DNA of 64,000 nt, from contig NZ_JAPEPC010000001.1 in the NCBI RefSeq assembly GCF_026340465.1, positions 992,001-1,056,000 on the forward strand, written 5' to 3'. Within the stretch, counting starts at the first letter, position 1; the number at the start of each line of letters is the position of its first letter. Below, one piece after another: positions 34,874-43,817 of this stretch. Made by a program: the position numbers and the translations under genes. Under the pieces are notes generated by a model that had not been told where the DNA came from, ran no database searches, and saw nothing but the letters and a program-made list of their open reading frames with translations. The DNA is from Streptomyces sp. NBC_01306 (lineage in GTDB: Bacteria > Actinomycetota > Actinomycetes > Streptomycetales > Streptomycetaceae).

Positions 34874-36439
34874 TCATCCGATCGTGCGCGCCGGGCCTTG
34901 GCCGTACGGGGTACGTGCTGCGGTGTGCACCCCGGTATCGGGATCGGTGGTGATCGCGGCCCAGAAACCGCGGGGCAGCGTCGGGTCATCGGCGGATCGT
35001 GGCGTCACGGCGTGTCCAGCGTCGCGAGCCGCCTCCAGACACGCGTCGGGGAAGCAGTCGTCGATGACTCGGCTGGGCGTCGGCAGTTCGCGGTGGGCCA
35101 GTATGGAGGTCACCGAGTCGCCCATGATGATGTCGTGGCCGTGGACCAGCGGGGCATCGACCGCCGCCGCGAGAGGTTGTTCGAGGGCGAGAACGCGGTG
35201 CAGACCGAGCACGGTGGCCGGGTGCAGTCCGACGCCGATGCTGCTGCAGGCGAGGACGGGGCGACCCTCGCGCAAGGCAATGGCGGGCTCGACGGGCATG
35301 GGGAGGTGGTCCCCGGGGGTGAGTTCGGCGAGGAGCGGCTGCTGGAATGCCGCCGGGTCGGGGAGGGGGATGCCGTCCACGACGATGCCGGTGGTGCCCC
35401 ACATCGCGGTGTTGATGCTGTGGCACAGTGCGGCGAGGTTGCCCTCGGCGTCGACGGCTAGCACGTAGTCGGAGTGGCTGCCGGTCGAGGGCGAGCCGTC
35501 GAGGGCCGTGAGGAATCCGGCCAGGGCGTGCGGGTCCTGTGCGGGTTCGCCGATCTCGGCTGTCTCCAGTCGTGCGAGGTTGGCGAGCAGATTGGTCCCA
35601 CCGGTGTCCGGGGCGGGCAGGGTCGCGATCTCGTGGCCTGCGAAGGACCCGCGTGCCGGTTCGCCGCAGCGGGCCCGGTAGCCCGCGAGATCCTCCATGC
35701 TCGCCTGGCCTCCCTCCCTGCGCACCGCCGATACGAAGTGCTCCGCCCAGGGCCCCTGATACATCCAGTCCGGTCCGTGTTCGGCGAGGGCCGCGGCGGT
35801 GGCCGCCAGACGCTGCTGGGTGAAGAGTTCGCCGGCCCGCGGTAGCCGTCCTTGCGCAGCGAATGCGGCGCGGCCCTCGTCGGTGCGGGTGAGGACATCG
35901 GCTCGCTGGGCAAGTAGGCGCGAGAGGTGCTCGGTGACTGGGACACCCCGTTCGAGCAGGTACCGCGCGGGTGACCAGAGCTGCTCCCAGGGCAGTCGGC
36001 CCGAGCGGGTGTGGGCGGCGTAGGCGCCTGCGATGAATCCGGGGACCAGGGCGGTGCGTCCGCTCGGTTGCGGGGCGGGCGGGATCTCCAGCGGGTGGGT
36101 TTCTCCGGCGAAGGTCCTGAATCCGGCGGACACGCTGGTCGTTGCTCCGGTGGCGGCCTCGTGGTGCACCATGCCGAACAGTCCGGCGTAGCTGACCCAT
36201 GAGCCCAAAGACAGCGCGATCTGGGTGAAGGCGGTAGCCAGCACGGCATCGGTGGCGCTGCCTGCGGCGTCGAGGGTGTAGCGGCCGGCGAGGGTGGCAA
36301 AGGGGCCGGTGGACCCGACCAAGGCCCCCGACGTCCCGGTCGCGCAGGCGGAGCGCGGATCGAGTCCGATGTTCCGCCAGTCCAGGGCGTGCGCGCGTTC
36401 CCCGGGATCCCAGCCACTGGGGTCGAGCTTGTCAGTCAT
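34874..36439 (-). CDS. Gamma-glutamyltransferase-like Ntn hydrolase
   Basis: 521 residues, normal GGT length. Family features: GxAxDAVLAT-like helix (AAGSATDAVLATAFTQIAL), VPGFIAGAYAAHTRSGRLPWEQL, and the small-subunit strand DYVLAVDAEGNLAALCHSIN. In GGTs the small subunit starts at a Thr two residues before His (TTH); here positions 319-322 read T-G-S-H, so the nucleophile position is Gly, with Thr one residue earlier and Ser one later. Autoprocessing may be altered. ATG 36439 has AAAGGGAAAGG upstream. No signal peptide, so it would be cytoplasmic. Divergent from a winged-helix regulator with a palindrome in between. Confidence 0.82.
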   Translation of the reverse strand: MTDKLDPSGWDPGERAHALDWRNIGLDPRSACATGTSGALVGSTGPFATLAGRYTLDAAGSATDAVLATAFTQIALSLGSWVSYAGLFGMVHHEAATGATTSVSAGFRTFAGETHPLEIPPAPQPSGRTALVPGFIAGAYAAHTRSGRLPWEQLWSPARYLLERGVPVTEHLSRLLAQRADVLTRTDEGRAAFAAQGRLPRAGELFTQQRLAATAAALAEHGPDWMYQGPWAEHFVSAVRREGGQASMEDLAGYRARCGEPARGSFAGHEIATLPAPDTGGTNLLANLARLETAEIGEPAQDPHALAGFLTALDGSPSTGSHSDYVLAVDAEGNLAALCHSINTAMWGTTGIVVDGIPLPDPAAFQQPLLAELTPGDHLPMPVEPAIALREGRPVLACSSIGVGLHPATVLGLHRVLALEQPLAAAVDAPLVHGHDIIMGDSVTSILAHRELPTPSRVIDDCFPDACLEAARDAGHAVTPRSADDPTLPRGFWAAITTDPDTGVHTAARTPYGQGPARTIG

Positions 36440-36463
36440 GTTTAGCGACCTTTCCCTTTTGGA

Positions 36464-36488
36464 GTGTAGTCTCAATCTGAGACTACAC
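36464..36488. promoter_or_regulatory. Long palindromic operator between GGT-like gene and regulator
   Basis: Arms GTGTAGTCTCA (36464-36474) and TGAGACTACAC (36478-36488), perfect over 11 bp with spacer ATC. It sits 24 bases upstream of the GGT-like ATG and 17 upstream of the regulator GTG, so one bound dimer would cover both promoters. Confidence 0.65.
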
Positions 36489-36505
36489 ATGGATCAGGAG
36501 TTCAA

Positions 36506-37492
36506 GTGGCGGAGCAAGAGCCCGAGTCAGGGTTGCGCGAAGTGGTTCACCAGCGGGTACGCCTCGGCGTCTTGGCCATCGTCGACCGACGTGGACCGTG
36601 CACGTTCTCGCAGTTGCGGGACGCTCTGGGGCAGTCCAACGGCAGCCTGAGCCGCCACCTGGGCGTGCTGGAGGAGCACGGCTACATCACCACGGAGAAG
36701 GTGTTCGAGAACCGGCGGCCGCGGACCTGGGTCCGAATGACCGCGGCCGGAGCCGAAGTGTTCCGGGAAGAGCAGGAACTGTTGACCAAGCTGCTCACCA
36801 CGGCTTCGCAGGAGGCCGGCCGGACCGGAACCGACCCGGACGAGGACCGCGTCGCGGCCATGTCCATCGTGTTCGCAGCCCTGCTCGCCGACGACGACAC
36901 CGCCGCGGACACCGCCCGGGACGCGCGAGCGGACGGCTGTGGTGAGGACGCGTCCCCGGGCCGGATCGACCACTCGACCCTCCTGCCGACCGACCCGGTG
37001 CTGGCCGGGCGGCGCGCGGAGCCGCTGCGTTCCGGGCCCATCAGTGCGCGCTACGACATGCCGGCCGGCTACTCGGGCTTCACCGAACAGCGCGAACAGC
37101 GGCTGATGTTGATGAGTCACGGGCTGCGCGGTGGCTGGATCACGTCATGGCCGATCGTCGGCCCAGAGCACAACAGCAGCGCGGAGGACGGGGGTGAGCA
37201 GGAGGGCCAGGGCATCGCACACGCGATCGTGGTTGAACTCGGCGGCGCGTCGGACTGCACATCGATCCTCGCGGTCATGAATCCCTCCGCGGTGGACGTC
37301 GGCGTGCCGGCAGCCCGCGGCTACCTGCTGCCCGCCAACGAGGACGGAGCACCGGCCACGGCGGTGGCCTGGTTCTCCGTCGGCCGCTACCTCGTCTCGA
37401 TCGCGGTGGCCGCGCTCGCTGACATCGCCACTGCGGTGATGAAGGACCTCGCGGTCGAGGTGTACCGCCCGCTGTCCACCCGTCACCCCTGA
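36506..37492 (+). CDS. Winged-helix regulator with long C-terminal extension
   Basis: 328 residues. Residues 10-75 form an HTH of the ArsR/MarR-like 'HTH_34' kind: CTFSQLRDALGQSNGSLSRHL and VLEEHGYITTEK followed by a basic wing (FENRRPRTWVRMTAAG). Residues 110-328 are not part of the usual short regulator. They hold an acidic linker and a 150-residue domain I do not recognise, ending SIAVAALADIATAVMKDLAVEV. GTG 36506 with CAGGAG. It probably binds the palindrome it shares with the GGT-like gene. The extension could be a ligand sensor. Confidence 0.75.
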   Translation: MAEQEPESGLREVVHQRVRLGVLAIVDRRGPCTFSQLRDALGQSNGSLSRHLGVLEEHGYITTEKVFENRRPRTWVRMTAAGAEVFREEQELLTKLLTTASQEAGRTGTDPDEDRVAAMSIVFAALLADDDTAADTARDARADGCGEDASPGRIDHSTLLPTDPVLAGRRAEPLRSGPISARYDMPAGYSGFTEQREQRLMLMSHGLRGGWITSWPIVGPEHNSSAEDGGEQEGQGIAHAIVVELGGASDCTSILAVMNPSAVDVGVPAARGYLLPANEDGAPATAVAWFSVGRYLVSIAVAALADIATAVMKDLAVEVYRPLSTRHP

Positions 37493-37523
37493 CCAACTCC
37501 GACTGTCCGTGGAGGGCACGCTC

Positions 37524-38243
37524 ATGACCACCCCAGCCCCGGCCCCCAGTGCCTGGCGCTCGATACTGCTCAACCTCGTCGTCGACGTGGTCCCGTCGAT
37601 ACTGGTCTTCTACGTCCTGCGGGCGTTCGGGATCAGTGACGTGCTCGCCTATCTCGCCGGTTCGGTCGTCCCGCTGGCTCGACTGATCGCCGACCGCCTC
37701 CGTGGACGTCCGTTCAACGCGATCTCCGGCCTGATCCTGATCTTCCTCGTGGTGTCGATGGTGCTGGCGCTGGTGACCCACGACGCCCGGGCGGTGATCG
37801 CGCGCGGCGGCCTGATCTACCTGGCCCTTGCCGTGGCCGCGGCCGTCTCGGTGCCCACACGCAGCCCGCTGATCTTGCTGATCGCGCGCTACTTCACCAT
37901 CCGCAACCGGCCCGATGCGGCCCCGCGATTCAACGCGGTCTCCCGCCAACCGCGTGGTCTACGCGCCATGCGGATCCTCACTGTCCTGTGGGCGGTCGCG
38001 TTCGGTGTGTCGGCCCTGGCCTGCGTCGCCTTCGCCTACACGCTCCCGGTGACCGTGTCCGCCGCTGTCACCTCGCTCGTCGAGCCGGTCATGGCACTGC
38101 TCGTGGCCGTCGGGACAGGGCGGTACATACGTCGGTCACTGGCCCCGCTGTTCAAGGCCGCGGCCACGCCCAGCTCCGACCCGTCGCAGCCCCCGGCTGG
38201 CACGTTCGAGGGCGGCTCCGACACACCGATCACACGGCAGTAG
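37524..38243 (+). CDS. VC0807-like integral membrane protein
   Basis: 239 residues with about six hydrophobic segments. LLNLVVDVVPSILVFYVLRA, SDVLAYLAGSVVPLARLIAD and LILIFLVVSMVLALVTHDAR resemble the VC0807 family of small membrane proteins of unknown role. The C-terminal 30 residues are disordered. ATG 37524 with GGAGGG was preferred to GTG 37509. It follows the regulator gene by 31 bases and may be in its transcript. Confidence 0.8.
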   Translation: MTTPAPAPSAWRSILLNLVVDVVPSILVFYVLRAFGISDVLAYLAGSVVPLARLIADRLRGRPFNAISGLILIFLVVSMVLALVTHDARAVIARGGLIYLALAVAAAVSVPTRSPLILLIARYFTIRNRPDAAPRFNAVSRQPRGLRAMRILTVLWAVAFGVSALACVAFAYTLPVTVSAAVTSLVEPVMALLVAVGTGRYIRRSLAPLFKAAATPSSDPSQPPAGTFEGGSDTPITRQ

Positions 38244-38403
38244 CCGACCTGTCACCGCCGCACCCCGACCGTTCCCTGCCCACTCCGAACAGCCACTCCA
38301 GGACCGACACACGACTACGCGGCACCCGAAGTCTCGCGTGGTGCCTTCAGCGGGGTCGGCAAGCCCACGGCCACTGTCAGACATGCTTCGTATGCTTCCG
38401 CCC

Positions 38404-38902
38404 ATGAGCATGAATGGGGAGTACCTGCGTGTCACACCGGCGGAACTGGACCGGGCCTTGAAGGATCCCGCATGGGCACTGGATCTCGCCGAGGAGATTC
38501 AGGACGCGCAGGAAGAGAGCGAGCCCGCCCCCCTCCGAAGCGCTCCACTTCACCACGCACAAGACATGGCACCTGCTGGAGTTCCTTCTGCAACGCTCCG
38601 CCTTCCCTGTCGGCATCGTCCACGGCGAGGAGCCCCTCACCACCGATGACTGGGGCTACGGACCGCCGCGATACGTCGCCCCGGACCGAGTGCAGCTCGC
38701 CGCTGACATCCTGCAACAGACGACGTATGACCAGCTCATCCAGGATGTTGACCCCTCCGAACTCACCAAGGCCGAGATCTACCCCCAAATCTGGGACTCG
38801 CCCGCCTCGATGGAGTGGGCCCGCGACCTGTTCACACCCCTTACCGAGTTCTTCCGGGGTGCCGCATCCACCGGTCACGCGGTGCTCATCTGGCTCGACT
38901 GA
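38404..38902 (+). pseudogene. DUF1877 (YfbM-like) gene with a frameshift
   Basis: Two adjacent frames together give one DUF1877-type protein of about 165 residues. Frame 1 from ATG 38404 reads MSMNGEYLRVTPAELDRAL to EEIQDAQEESEPAP. Then, after a C-run at 38528-38533, the reading continues in the +1 frame as SEALHFTTHKTWHLLEFLL, GEEPLTTDDWGYGPPRYV and so on to the stop at 38902. One extra C would explain it. It may be a real pseudogene, a sequencing error in the C-run, or slippage. The family is small, cytoplasmic and of unknown role. Confidence 0.75.
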
Positions 38903-38992
38903 TCCACCCCGGAGCGGCGCCAGACGTTAAACGTCAAGCCTAGCGGGACATGCCCCCGGGGCGCCGCGTCCCCGGTGCTGCGGGCTCGTACG

Positions 38993-39922
38993 TCAGGACG
39001 GGACCCCGGGCGGTACGGCGCCCGCCACCACCTCGCGGACCATGTCCATCAGGGCCCTCGCCCGGTGCGTCTGGCGCACTCCGGCGAGCTGGGCGATCAC
39101 CAGGTCCAGCGGGGTGTGCGCACTGGCCAGCGGGAGTGCGACGACCTCACCGCCGCTGTACGTCTGGGCCGTGGCCGGCAGCTGGTTGAGCACCGAGAAC
39201 CCGTGCCCGCGTGCCACCAGCGAGCGCACCGTCTCATAGCTCTGGGTGCGGTGGCGGACGACCGGGCGGGTGCCTGTCGCATTCACCATCGACCAGAAGT
39301 AGTCGCGGCTGTACGGCAGATCGAGCAGGACGAGCGGTTCGCCGGCCAGCTCGGCCAGGTCGACCGACTGCCGTCCGGCCAGCCGGTGGCCCGCGGCCAC
39401 CAGGGCATGGGCCGGCACGGTGGCAACTGTCTCCCGCTGGACCTCGGGGCCGAACCCGAGGTCGTAGGTCAGCGCCCAGTCGATCCGCCCCTCGCTCAAC
39501 GCCCGGCCGAGCTCGGTCGCTTCGGCCTCCAGCACGGTCACCTCGACGCCGGGGCAGCGGTCGGCGAACTCGGTGAGCAGCGCCGGGAGGAAGAACGGCG
39601 CCAGCGTGATGAAGCAGCCCAGCGCCACCGGCCCGGTGAGCTCCGCGCCCGTCCCCTTCGCCTCGTCGGCGACCTCCCTCGCATGGGCCAGGAGCTTCCG
39701 GGCCTCGTGCAGCAGACGGCTGCCCGCAGGGGTCGGTGTCAGCCCCTTGGCCCGTCGCCTGAGGAACAGCTGCACGCCGAGCTCGTGCTCCAGATTGGAC
39801 ACGGCCGTGGAGACCGCCGACTGGGCGATGAGCAGGCGTTCGGCGGCGCCCGTCATGCTGCCCGCCTCGGCCGCGGCGACGAAGTAGCGCAGCTGGACCA
39901 GGGTGAACGCGACAGGCGGCAT
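38993..39922 (-). CDS. LysR-family transcriptional regulator
   Basis: 309 residues. The N-terminal HTH is FVAAAEAGSMTGAAERLLIAQSAVSTAVSNLE; the C-terminal effector domain (GPVALGCFITLAPFFLPALL, VLLDLPYSRDYFW) is of the periplasmic-binding fold. ATG 39922 has AGGAGAGGAAC. It lies next to a TetR gene and the amine catabolic genes but on the opposite strand to them; whether it controls them is inference. No divergent partner shares its promoter. Confidence 0.9.
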   Translation of the reverse strand: MPPVAFTLVQLRYFVAAAEAGSMTGAAERLLIAQSAVSTAVSNLEHELGVQLFLRRRAKGLTPTPAGSRLLHEARKLLAHAREVADEAKGTGAELTGPVALGCFITLAPFFLPALLTEFADRCPGVEVTVLEAEATELGRALSEGRIDWALTYDLGFGPEVQRETVATVPAHALVAAGHRLAGRQSVDLAELAGEPLVLLDLPYSRDYFWSMVNATGTRPVVRHRTQSYETVRSLVARGHGFSVLNQLPATAQTYSGGEVVALPLASAHTPLDLVIAQLAGVRQTHRARALMDMVREVVAGAVPPGVPS

Positions 39923-39947
39923 GGGCAGTTCCTCTCCTGGAGTTCCG

Positions 39948-39971
39948 GTCCTGGATCCCGTCCTGGATCCT
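39948..39971. repeat. 12-bp direct repeat upstream of lysR
   Basis: GTCCTGGATCCC (39948-39959) followed by GTCCTGGATCCT (39960-39971). It lies 26 bases upstream of the LysR start and could affect its translation or promoter spacing. The rest of the gap to the TetR stop (to 40105) shows no clear element. Confidence 0.55.
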
Positions 39972-40105
39972 GTCCTTGAGCCGGTGCGGAGAACCGTATC
40001 TCTATTTTCGATGAACCAGTTCCAAAAGATTAGCTTTACTGATGCGGTTCGTTCCTCCCATAGTGGTGGCGCGGCACGCGGCCTCCGCGGGGCGGCGCCG
40101 GTGGC

Positions 40106-40708
40106 TCACAGCTCCGGGCAATCGGTGACCGTGCGCGCGTAACCGGCGATCATCCGCAGCGCGGCCGTGCGGTCCACGGCGGTGTTGCGGCTGACGATGT
40201 GCAGGCCGTAGCCGTCCTCCAGGGTCACCAGATTGCGGGCTGTGTCCTGGAGTGGTTCGGTCAGCGTGAAGTCGCCCGCCGCGGCGCCGAGTTCGAGGAT
40301 CGTCGCGTACAGCGCGGTCTCCCGGGCGAAGAGCGATCCCATGAGCGCGGCGTGCGAAGCGCTGCGGTCGGCCCTGCTGTGCAGTTCGTACAGCAGTCGG
40401 TGCGCGGCGTCGTCGGCGTCGGCCGGCAGGCCCGACGCGATGGCTTCGCGCAGCCGTGCCACCGGATCCGCGATGCCGTCCGTACGGCTGTGCCGGTCGG
40501 CGAGGAACCGCTCGACAGCACCCTGGTGGACCTCGAAGACGAGGTCGTCGAGGTCCGGGTAGTAGTAGAGCACCGAACCGGCGGAGACGCCCGCCTCGGC
40601 CGCGATGTCCTTGATCCGCAGGCCGGCGATGCCTCGTTCGGAAATCGCCCGGCCGGCCGCGTCTATCAGCGCCTCGCGTCGGGCTCCCTGGTTCTTGGGT
40701 CGAGCCAT
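40106..40708 (-). CDS. TetR-family transcriptional regulator
   Basis: 200 residues. The HTH is ALIDAAGRAISERGIAGLRIKDIAAEAGVSAGSVLYYYPDLDDLV. The C-terminal ligand domain resembles BetI/polyamine-type regulators in its pattern (HRLLYELHSRADRSASHAAL, MGSLFARETALYATILELG). ATG 40708 (MARPKN) with GGAGAATG. Divergent from the NCS1 permease operon with 143 bases between, so it is the likely repressor of the amine catabolic genes. Confidence 0.9.
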   Translation of the reverse strand: MARPKNQGARREALIDAAGRAISERGIAGLRIKDIAAEAGVSAGSVLYYYPDLDDLVFEVHQGAVERFLADRHSRTDGIADPVARLREAIASGLPADADDAAHRLLYELHSRADRSASHAALMGSLFARETALYATILELGAAAGDFTLTEPLQDTARNLVTLEDGYGLHIVSRNTAVDRTAALRMIAGYARTVTDCPEL

Positions 40709-40763
40709 GAAGTCATTCTCCGTCCGTCGATTCAAGTTACCTGATCTCAACGTGCCGTTGGTA

Positions 40764-40792
40764 TTGACGGCACCATCCATCATTGTTTGAAT
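40764..40792 (+). promoter_or_regulatory. Promoter of the amine-catabolism operon
   Basis: TTGACG (40764-40769), 17-base spacer, TTGAAT (40787-40792), 60 bases upstream of the NCS1 permease start. The -10 overlaps an inverted repeat TTTGA-N8-TCAAA at about 40786-40803, a candidate TetR site. Confidence 0.5.
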
Positions 40793-40851
40793 CTCGCATC
40801 AAAGAATCCGGCCTTGCAGGGCGCGCGCCGAACGGGCGCCGAGGAGGCAGC

Positions 40852-42348
40852 ATGGAACACCACTCGTCGCCCGTCCCGGGCGTCGTGGAGAAGCGCACCA
40901 TCGACGCCGTCCCCGCCACCGAGCGGCACGGCCGCACCCGCGATCTGTTCACGATCTGGTTCAGCGCGAACCTGGGCCCGCTGACCGTCGTCACCGGCGC
41001 CCTCGCCCCGACCGCTTTCGGCCTCTCCTTCCGGTGGAGCCTGGCGGCCCTGCTCGTCGGCCATCTCGGCGGCGGCTTCCTCATGGCCCTGCACTCGGCG
41101 CAGGGCCCGCAGCTCGGCGTACCGCAGATGATCCAGAGCCGGGGCCAGTTCGGCTCCGTGGGCGCGCTCGCCGTCGTCCTGGTCGTCATCGTCATGTACC
41201 AGGGGTTCTTCGCCTCCAACCTGGTCGTCGGCGCCCAGTCGCTGAGTGAGGTGACCCCGGTCGGACAGCACACGGGTGTGCTGCTCGGCGCCGTGGTCAG
41301 CCTGGTCGTCGCCGTGGTGGGGTACCGCCTCATGCACCGGATCGGCGCCCTCACCAGCTGGGTGTTCGGAGCGGTCCAACTCGTCGGCGCCGTATGGCTG
41401 TTCGTCGGCGGCCTGCCCGAGGGCTTCCTGACCCGGGGAGGCTTCAGCATCGGCGGGTTCCTGGGCGTGGTCTCCGTCGGCGCGCTCTGGCAGATCGCGT
41501 ACGCGCCGTACGTCTCGGACTACTCGCGCTACATGCCGGCCGACCGGGCCGGTGTCCGCTCGACGCTCTGGTGCACCTACGCCGGGTGCGTACTCGGCAG
41601 TCTGCTCCCCATGGTGGTCGGCGCCGCGATCGGCCTGGCCGGCGGCGACAACCCGATCGCGGCGCTCGACGGTCTGCTCGGGAACACGCTCGGGCAGCTC
41701 ACCCTGTGGAGCTTCGCCCTGGTCACGATGCTCACCAACTCCATGAACCTGTACGGGGCGGTGCTGTGCGCGGTCACCGCGGTGCAGACCTTCGCGCACC
41801 GCTGGCTGCCCCGCGCCACCGGCCGCGCCGTCCTGGGGACGCTGCTCACCGTGCTCTCCGTGTTCCTGGCCCTCAAGCTCGCCGGTTCCTTCATGAGCAG
41901 CTATCTCGATCTGATCTACGTCCTGCAGTACGTCCTGATCCCGTGGACGGCGATCAATCTCGTCGACTTCTATCTGATCCGGCACGGCGACTACGACATC
42001 GCGTCGTTCTTCGCCAGGGACGGCGGCATCTACGGCCGCTGGAACCCGACAGCCCTGGGTGTCTACGCACTCGGCATCCTCGCCGAGATCCCGTTCATGG
42101 CGCAGTCCCTCTACACCGGGCCCGTCGCCCACGCACTCGGCGACACCGACCTCGGCTGGATCGCCGGGCTCGTGGTCACCGTCCCCGTGTATCTGCTGGC
42201 CGCCCGGCTGACCTCGCGCAGGCGCCGCCCGGCCGCCGGCACCGAGTCCCCCGGCACAGAGTCCGCCGACGCAGCCGGTGATGAGTCCCCCGACACCACG
42301 ACACCGCCCGCCTCCCCCGCACCGACCTCCGGAGCCCCGACCGTATGA
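40852..42348 (+). CDS. NCS1-family permease (cytosine/purine/nitrogen compound)
   Basis: 498 residues, about 12 transmembrane helices. LFTIWFSANLGPLTVVTGALAP is the helix 1 signature of NCS1 transporters; GVPQMIQSRGQFGSVGA (the PQxxxSRxQFG motif) and APYVSDYSRYMP are also diagnostic. NCS1 carriers take up cytosine, allantoin, hydantoins or similar nitrogen compounds with H+ or Na+. ATG 40852 with GAGGAGG at good spacing. The C-terminal 40 residues are disordered. First gene of a coupled series. Confidence 0.9.
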   Translation: MEHHSSPVPGVVEKRTIDAVPATERHGRTRDLFTIWFSANLGPLTVVTGALAPTAFGLSFRWSLAALLVGHLGGGFLMALHSAQGPQLGVPQMIQSRGQFGSVGALAVVLVVIVMYQGFFASNLVVGAQSLSEVTPVGQHTGVLLGAVVSLVVAVVGYRLMHRIGALTSWVFGAVQLVGAVWLFVGGLPEGFLTRGGFSIGGFLGVVSVGALWQIAYAPYVSDYSRYMPADRAGVRSTLWCTYAGCVLGSLLPMVVGAAIGLAGGDNPIAALDGLLGNTLGQLTLWSFALVTMLTNSMNLYGAVLCAVTAVQTFAHRWLPRATGRAVLGTLLTVLSVFLALKLAGSFMSSYLDLIYVLQYVLIPWTAINLVDFYLIRHGDYDIASFFARDGGIYGRWNPTALGVYALGILAEIPFMAQSLYTGPVAHALGDTDLGWIAGLVVTVPVYLLAARLTSRRRRPAAGTESPGTESADAAGDESPDTTTPPASPAPTSGAPTV

Positions 42349-43817
42349 ACACCCTCGCCGACTGGCAGCGGCGCGCCGCAGCCCTCGACATCCGTACCCG
42401 CGTCTTCACCGACGGCCGCTGGACCGACGCCGCCGACGGAGCCACTTTCGCCACCGTCGATCCGGCCACCGGCCGGACCGTCGCCGACGTCGCGCAGGGC
42501 GGCGCTCCCGAGATCGACGCCGCCGTCCGGGCCGCCCGTACCGCCTTCGATGACGGCCGCTGGTCCCGCACCGACCCCGCCGTCCGCAAACGGGTCCTGC
42601 TGCGCCTCGCCGCACTCATCGAGGCGAACGGCCCCGAACTGGCGCTCCTCGACACCCTCGACATGGGCAAACCGATCACCGAGTCGTACGGCACCGACGT
42701 ACCCGGCGCCGCCGGCTGCTTCGCCTGGTACGCGGAGGCCGCGGACAAGCTGTACGACGAGGTCGCCCCCACCCCGCCGGGCAGTCTCGCGCTCGTCCGG
42801 CGCGCACCGCTCGGGGTCGTCGGCGCGGTGGTGCCGTGGAACTTCCCGCTGGACATCGCCACCTGGAAGCTCGCGCCCGCGCTGGCAGCGGGCAACAGCG
42901 TCGTACTCAAGCCCGCCGAGCAGTCCCCGCTGTCGGCCCTGCGGCTGGCCGAACTCGCCGCGGAGGCCGGGCTGCCGGACGGGGTGCTCAATGTCGTCCC
43001 CGGCCCCGGTCCGACGGCCGGGCGCGCGCTCGGGCTGCACCCGGACGTGGACACCCTGGTCTTCACCGGCTCGACGTCCGTCGGCAAGCAGTTCCTGTCG
43101 TACGCGGCCGACTCCAACATGAAGCAGGTGTGGCTGGAAGCCGGCGGCAAGAGCCCCTGCCTGGTCTTCGCCGACGCCGACCTGGACGCCGCGGCGGAGC
43201 GCGCCGCGTGGGGCTTCCTCTACAACGCGGGCCAGGTCTGCTCCGCCAACACCCGGCTGCTCGTGGACGCCTCGATCGCCGACGAGTTCACCGAACGGGT
43301 CGTCAAGCACACCGCCGACTACGTGCCCGGCGATCCACTCGATCCGGCCACCCGGCTCGGTCCACTGGTCGACGAGCGGCAGGCCGCCCGGATCCTCGGG
43401 GCGGTCAACGGATCGGGTGGCCGCATCGCCTGCGGAGGCACCCGCCCCGACCGGGACGGCGCCTACCTGGACCCGACCGTGGTCACCGGTCTCGCCCCGG
43501 ACGCGCCGCTGGCCCGCGAGGAGCTCTTCGGGCCGGTGCTGACCGTGCTGCCGTTCACCGACGAGGCGGACGCGGTACGGATCGCGAACGACTCCCCGTA
43601 CGGGCTGGCCGCGTCTCTCTGGACCCGCGACCTCTCCCGCGCCCACCGTGTCGCCGACGCGCTGCGGGCCGGGACGGTCTCGGTGAACACCGTCGACGCG
43701 CTGAGTCCTGCCACCCCCTTCGGCGGGTTCAAGCAGTCGGGCTTCGGACGCGATCTCTCCCTGCACTCCTTCGACAAGTACACCGGCCTGAAGACGACTT
43801 GGATCGACTACGCATGA
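42345..43817 (+). CDS. Aldehyde dehydrogenase (PuuC-like)
   Basis: 490 residues. It oxidises an aldehyde to acid with NAD(P). Catalytic Glu in WLEAGGKSP and Cys in YNAGQVCSANTRLLV; cofactor motif FTGSTSVGKQ. SNMKQVWLEAGGKSPCLVFA is very close to gamma-glutamyl-gamma-aminobutyraldehyde dehydrogenase PuuC. ATG overlaps the permease stop (ATGA), its stop overlaps the next ATG. It would act after an aminotransferase that forms an amino-aldehyde from a diamine. Confidence 0.9.
   Translation: MNTLADWQRRAAALDIRTRVFTDGRWTDAADGATFATVDPATGRTVADVAQGGAPEIDAAVRAARTAFDDGRWSRTDPAVRKRVLLRLAALIEANGPELALLDTLDMGKPITESYGTDVPGAAGCFAWYAEAADKLYDEVAPTPPGSLALVRRAPLGVVGAVVPWNFPLDIATWKLAPALAAGNSVVLKPAEQSPLSALRLAELAAEAGLPDGVLNVVPGPGPTAGRALGLHPDVDTLVFTGSTSVGKQFLSYAADSNMKQVWLEAGGKSPCLVFADADLDAAAERAAWGFLYNAGQVCSANTRLLVDASIADEFTERVVKHTADYVPGDPLDPATRLGPLVDERQAARILGAVNGSGGRIACGGTRPDRDGAYLDPTVVTGLAPDAPLAREELFGPVLTVLPFTDEADAVRIANDSPYGLAASLWTRDLSRAHRVADALRAGTVSVNTVDALSPATPFGGFKQSGFGRDLSLHSFDKYTGLKTTWIDYA

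Noticed and set aside
38923..38935. GACGTT-A-AACGTC palindrome after the DUF1877 gene as an attachment site
   Set aside because: No matching copy seen at the other edge of the accessory segment and no tRNA or integrase nearby.
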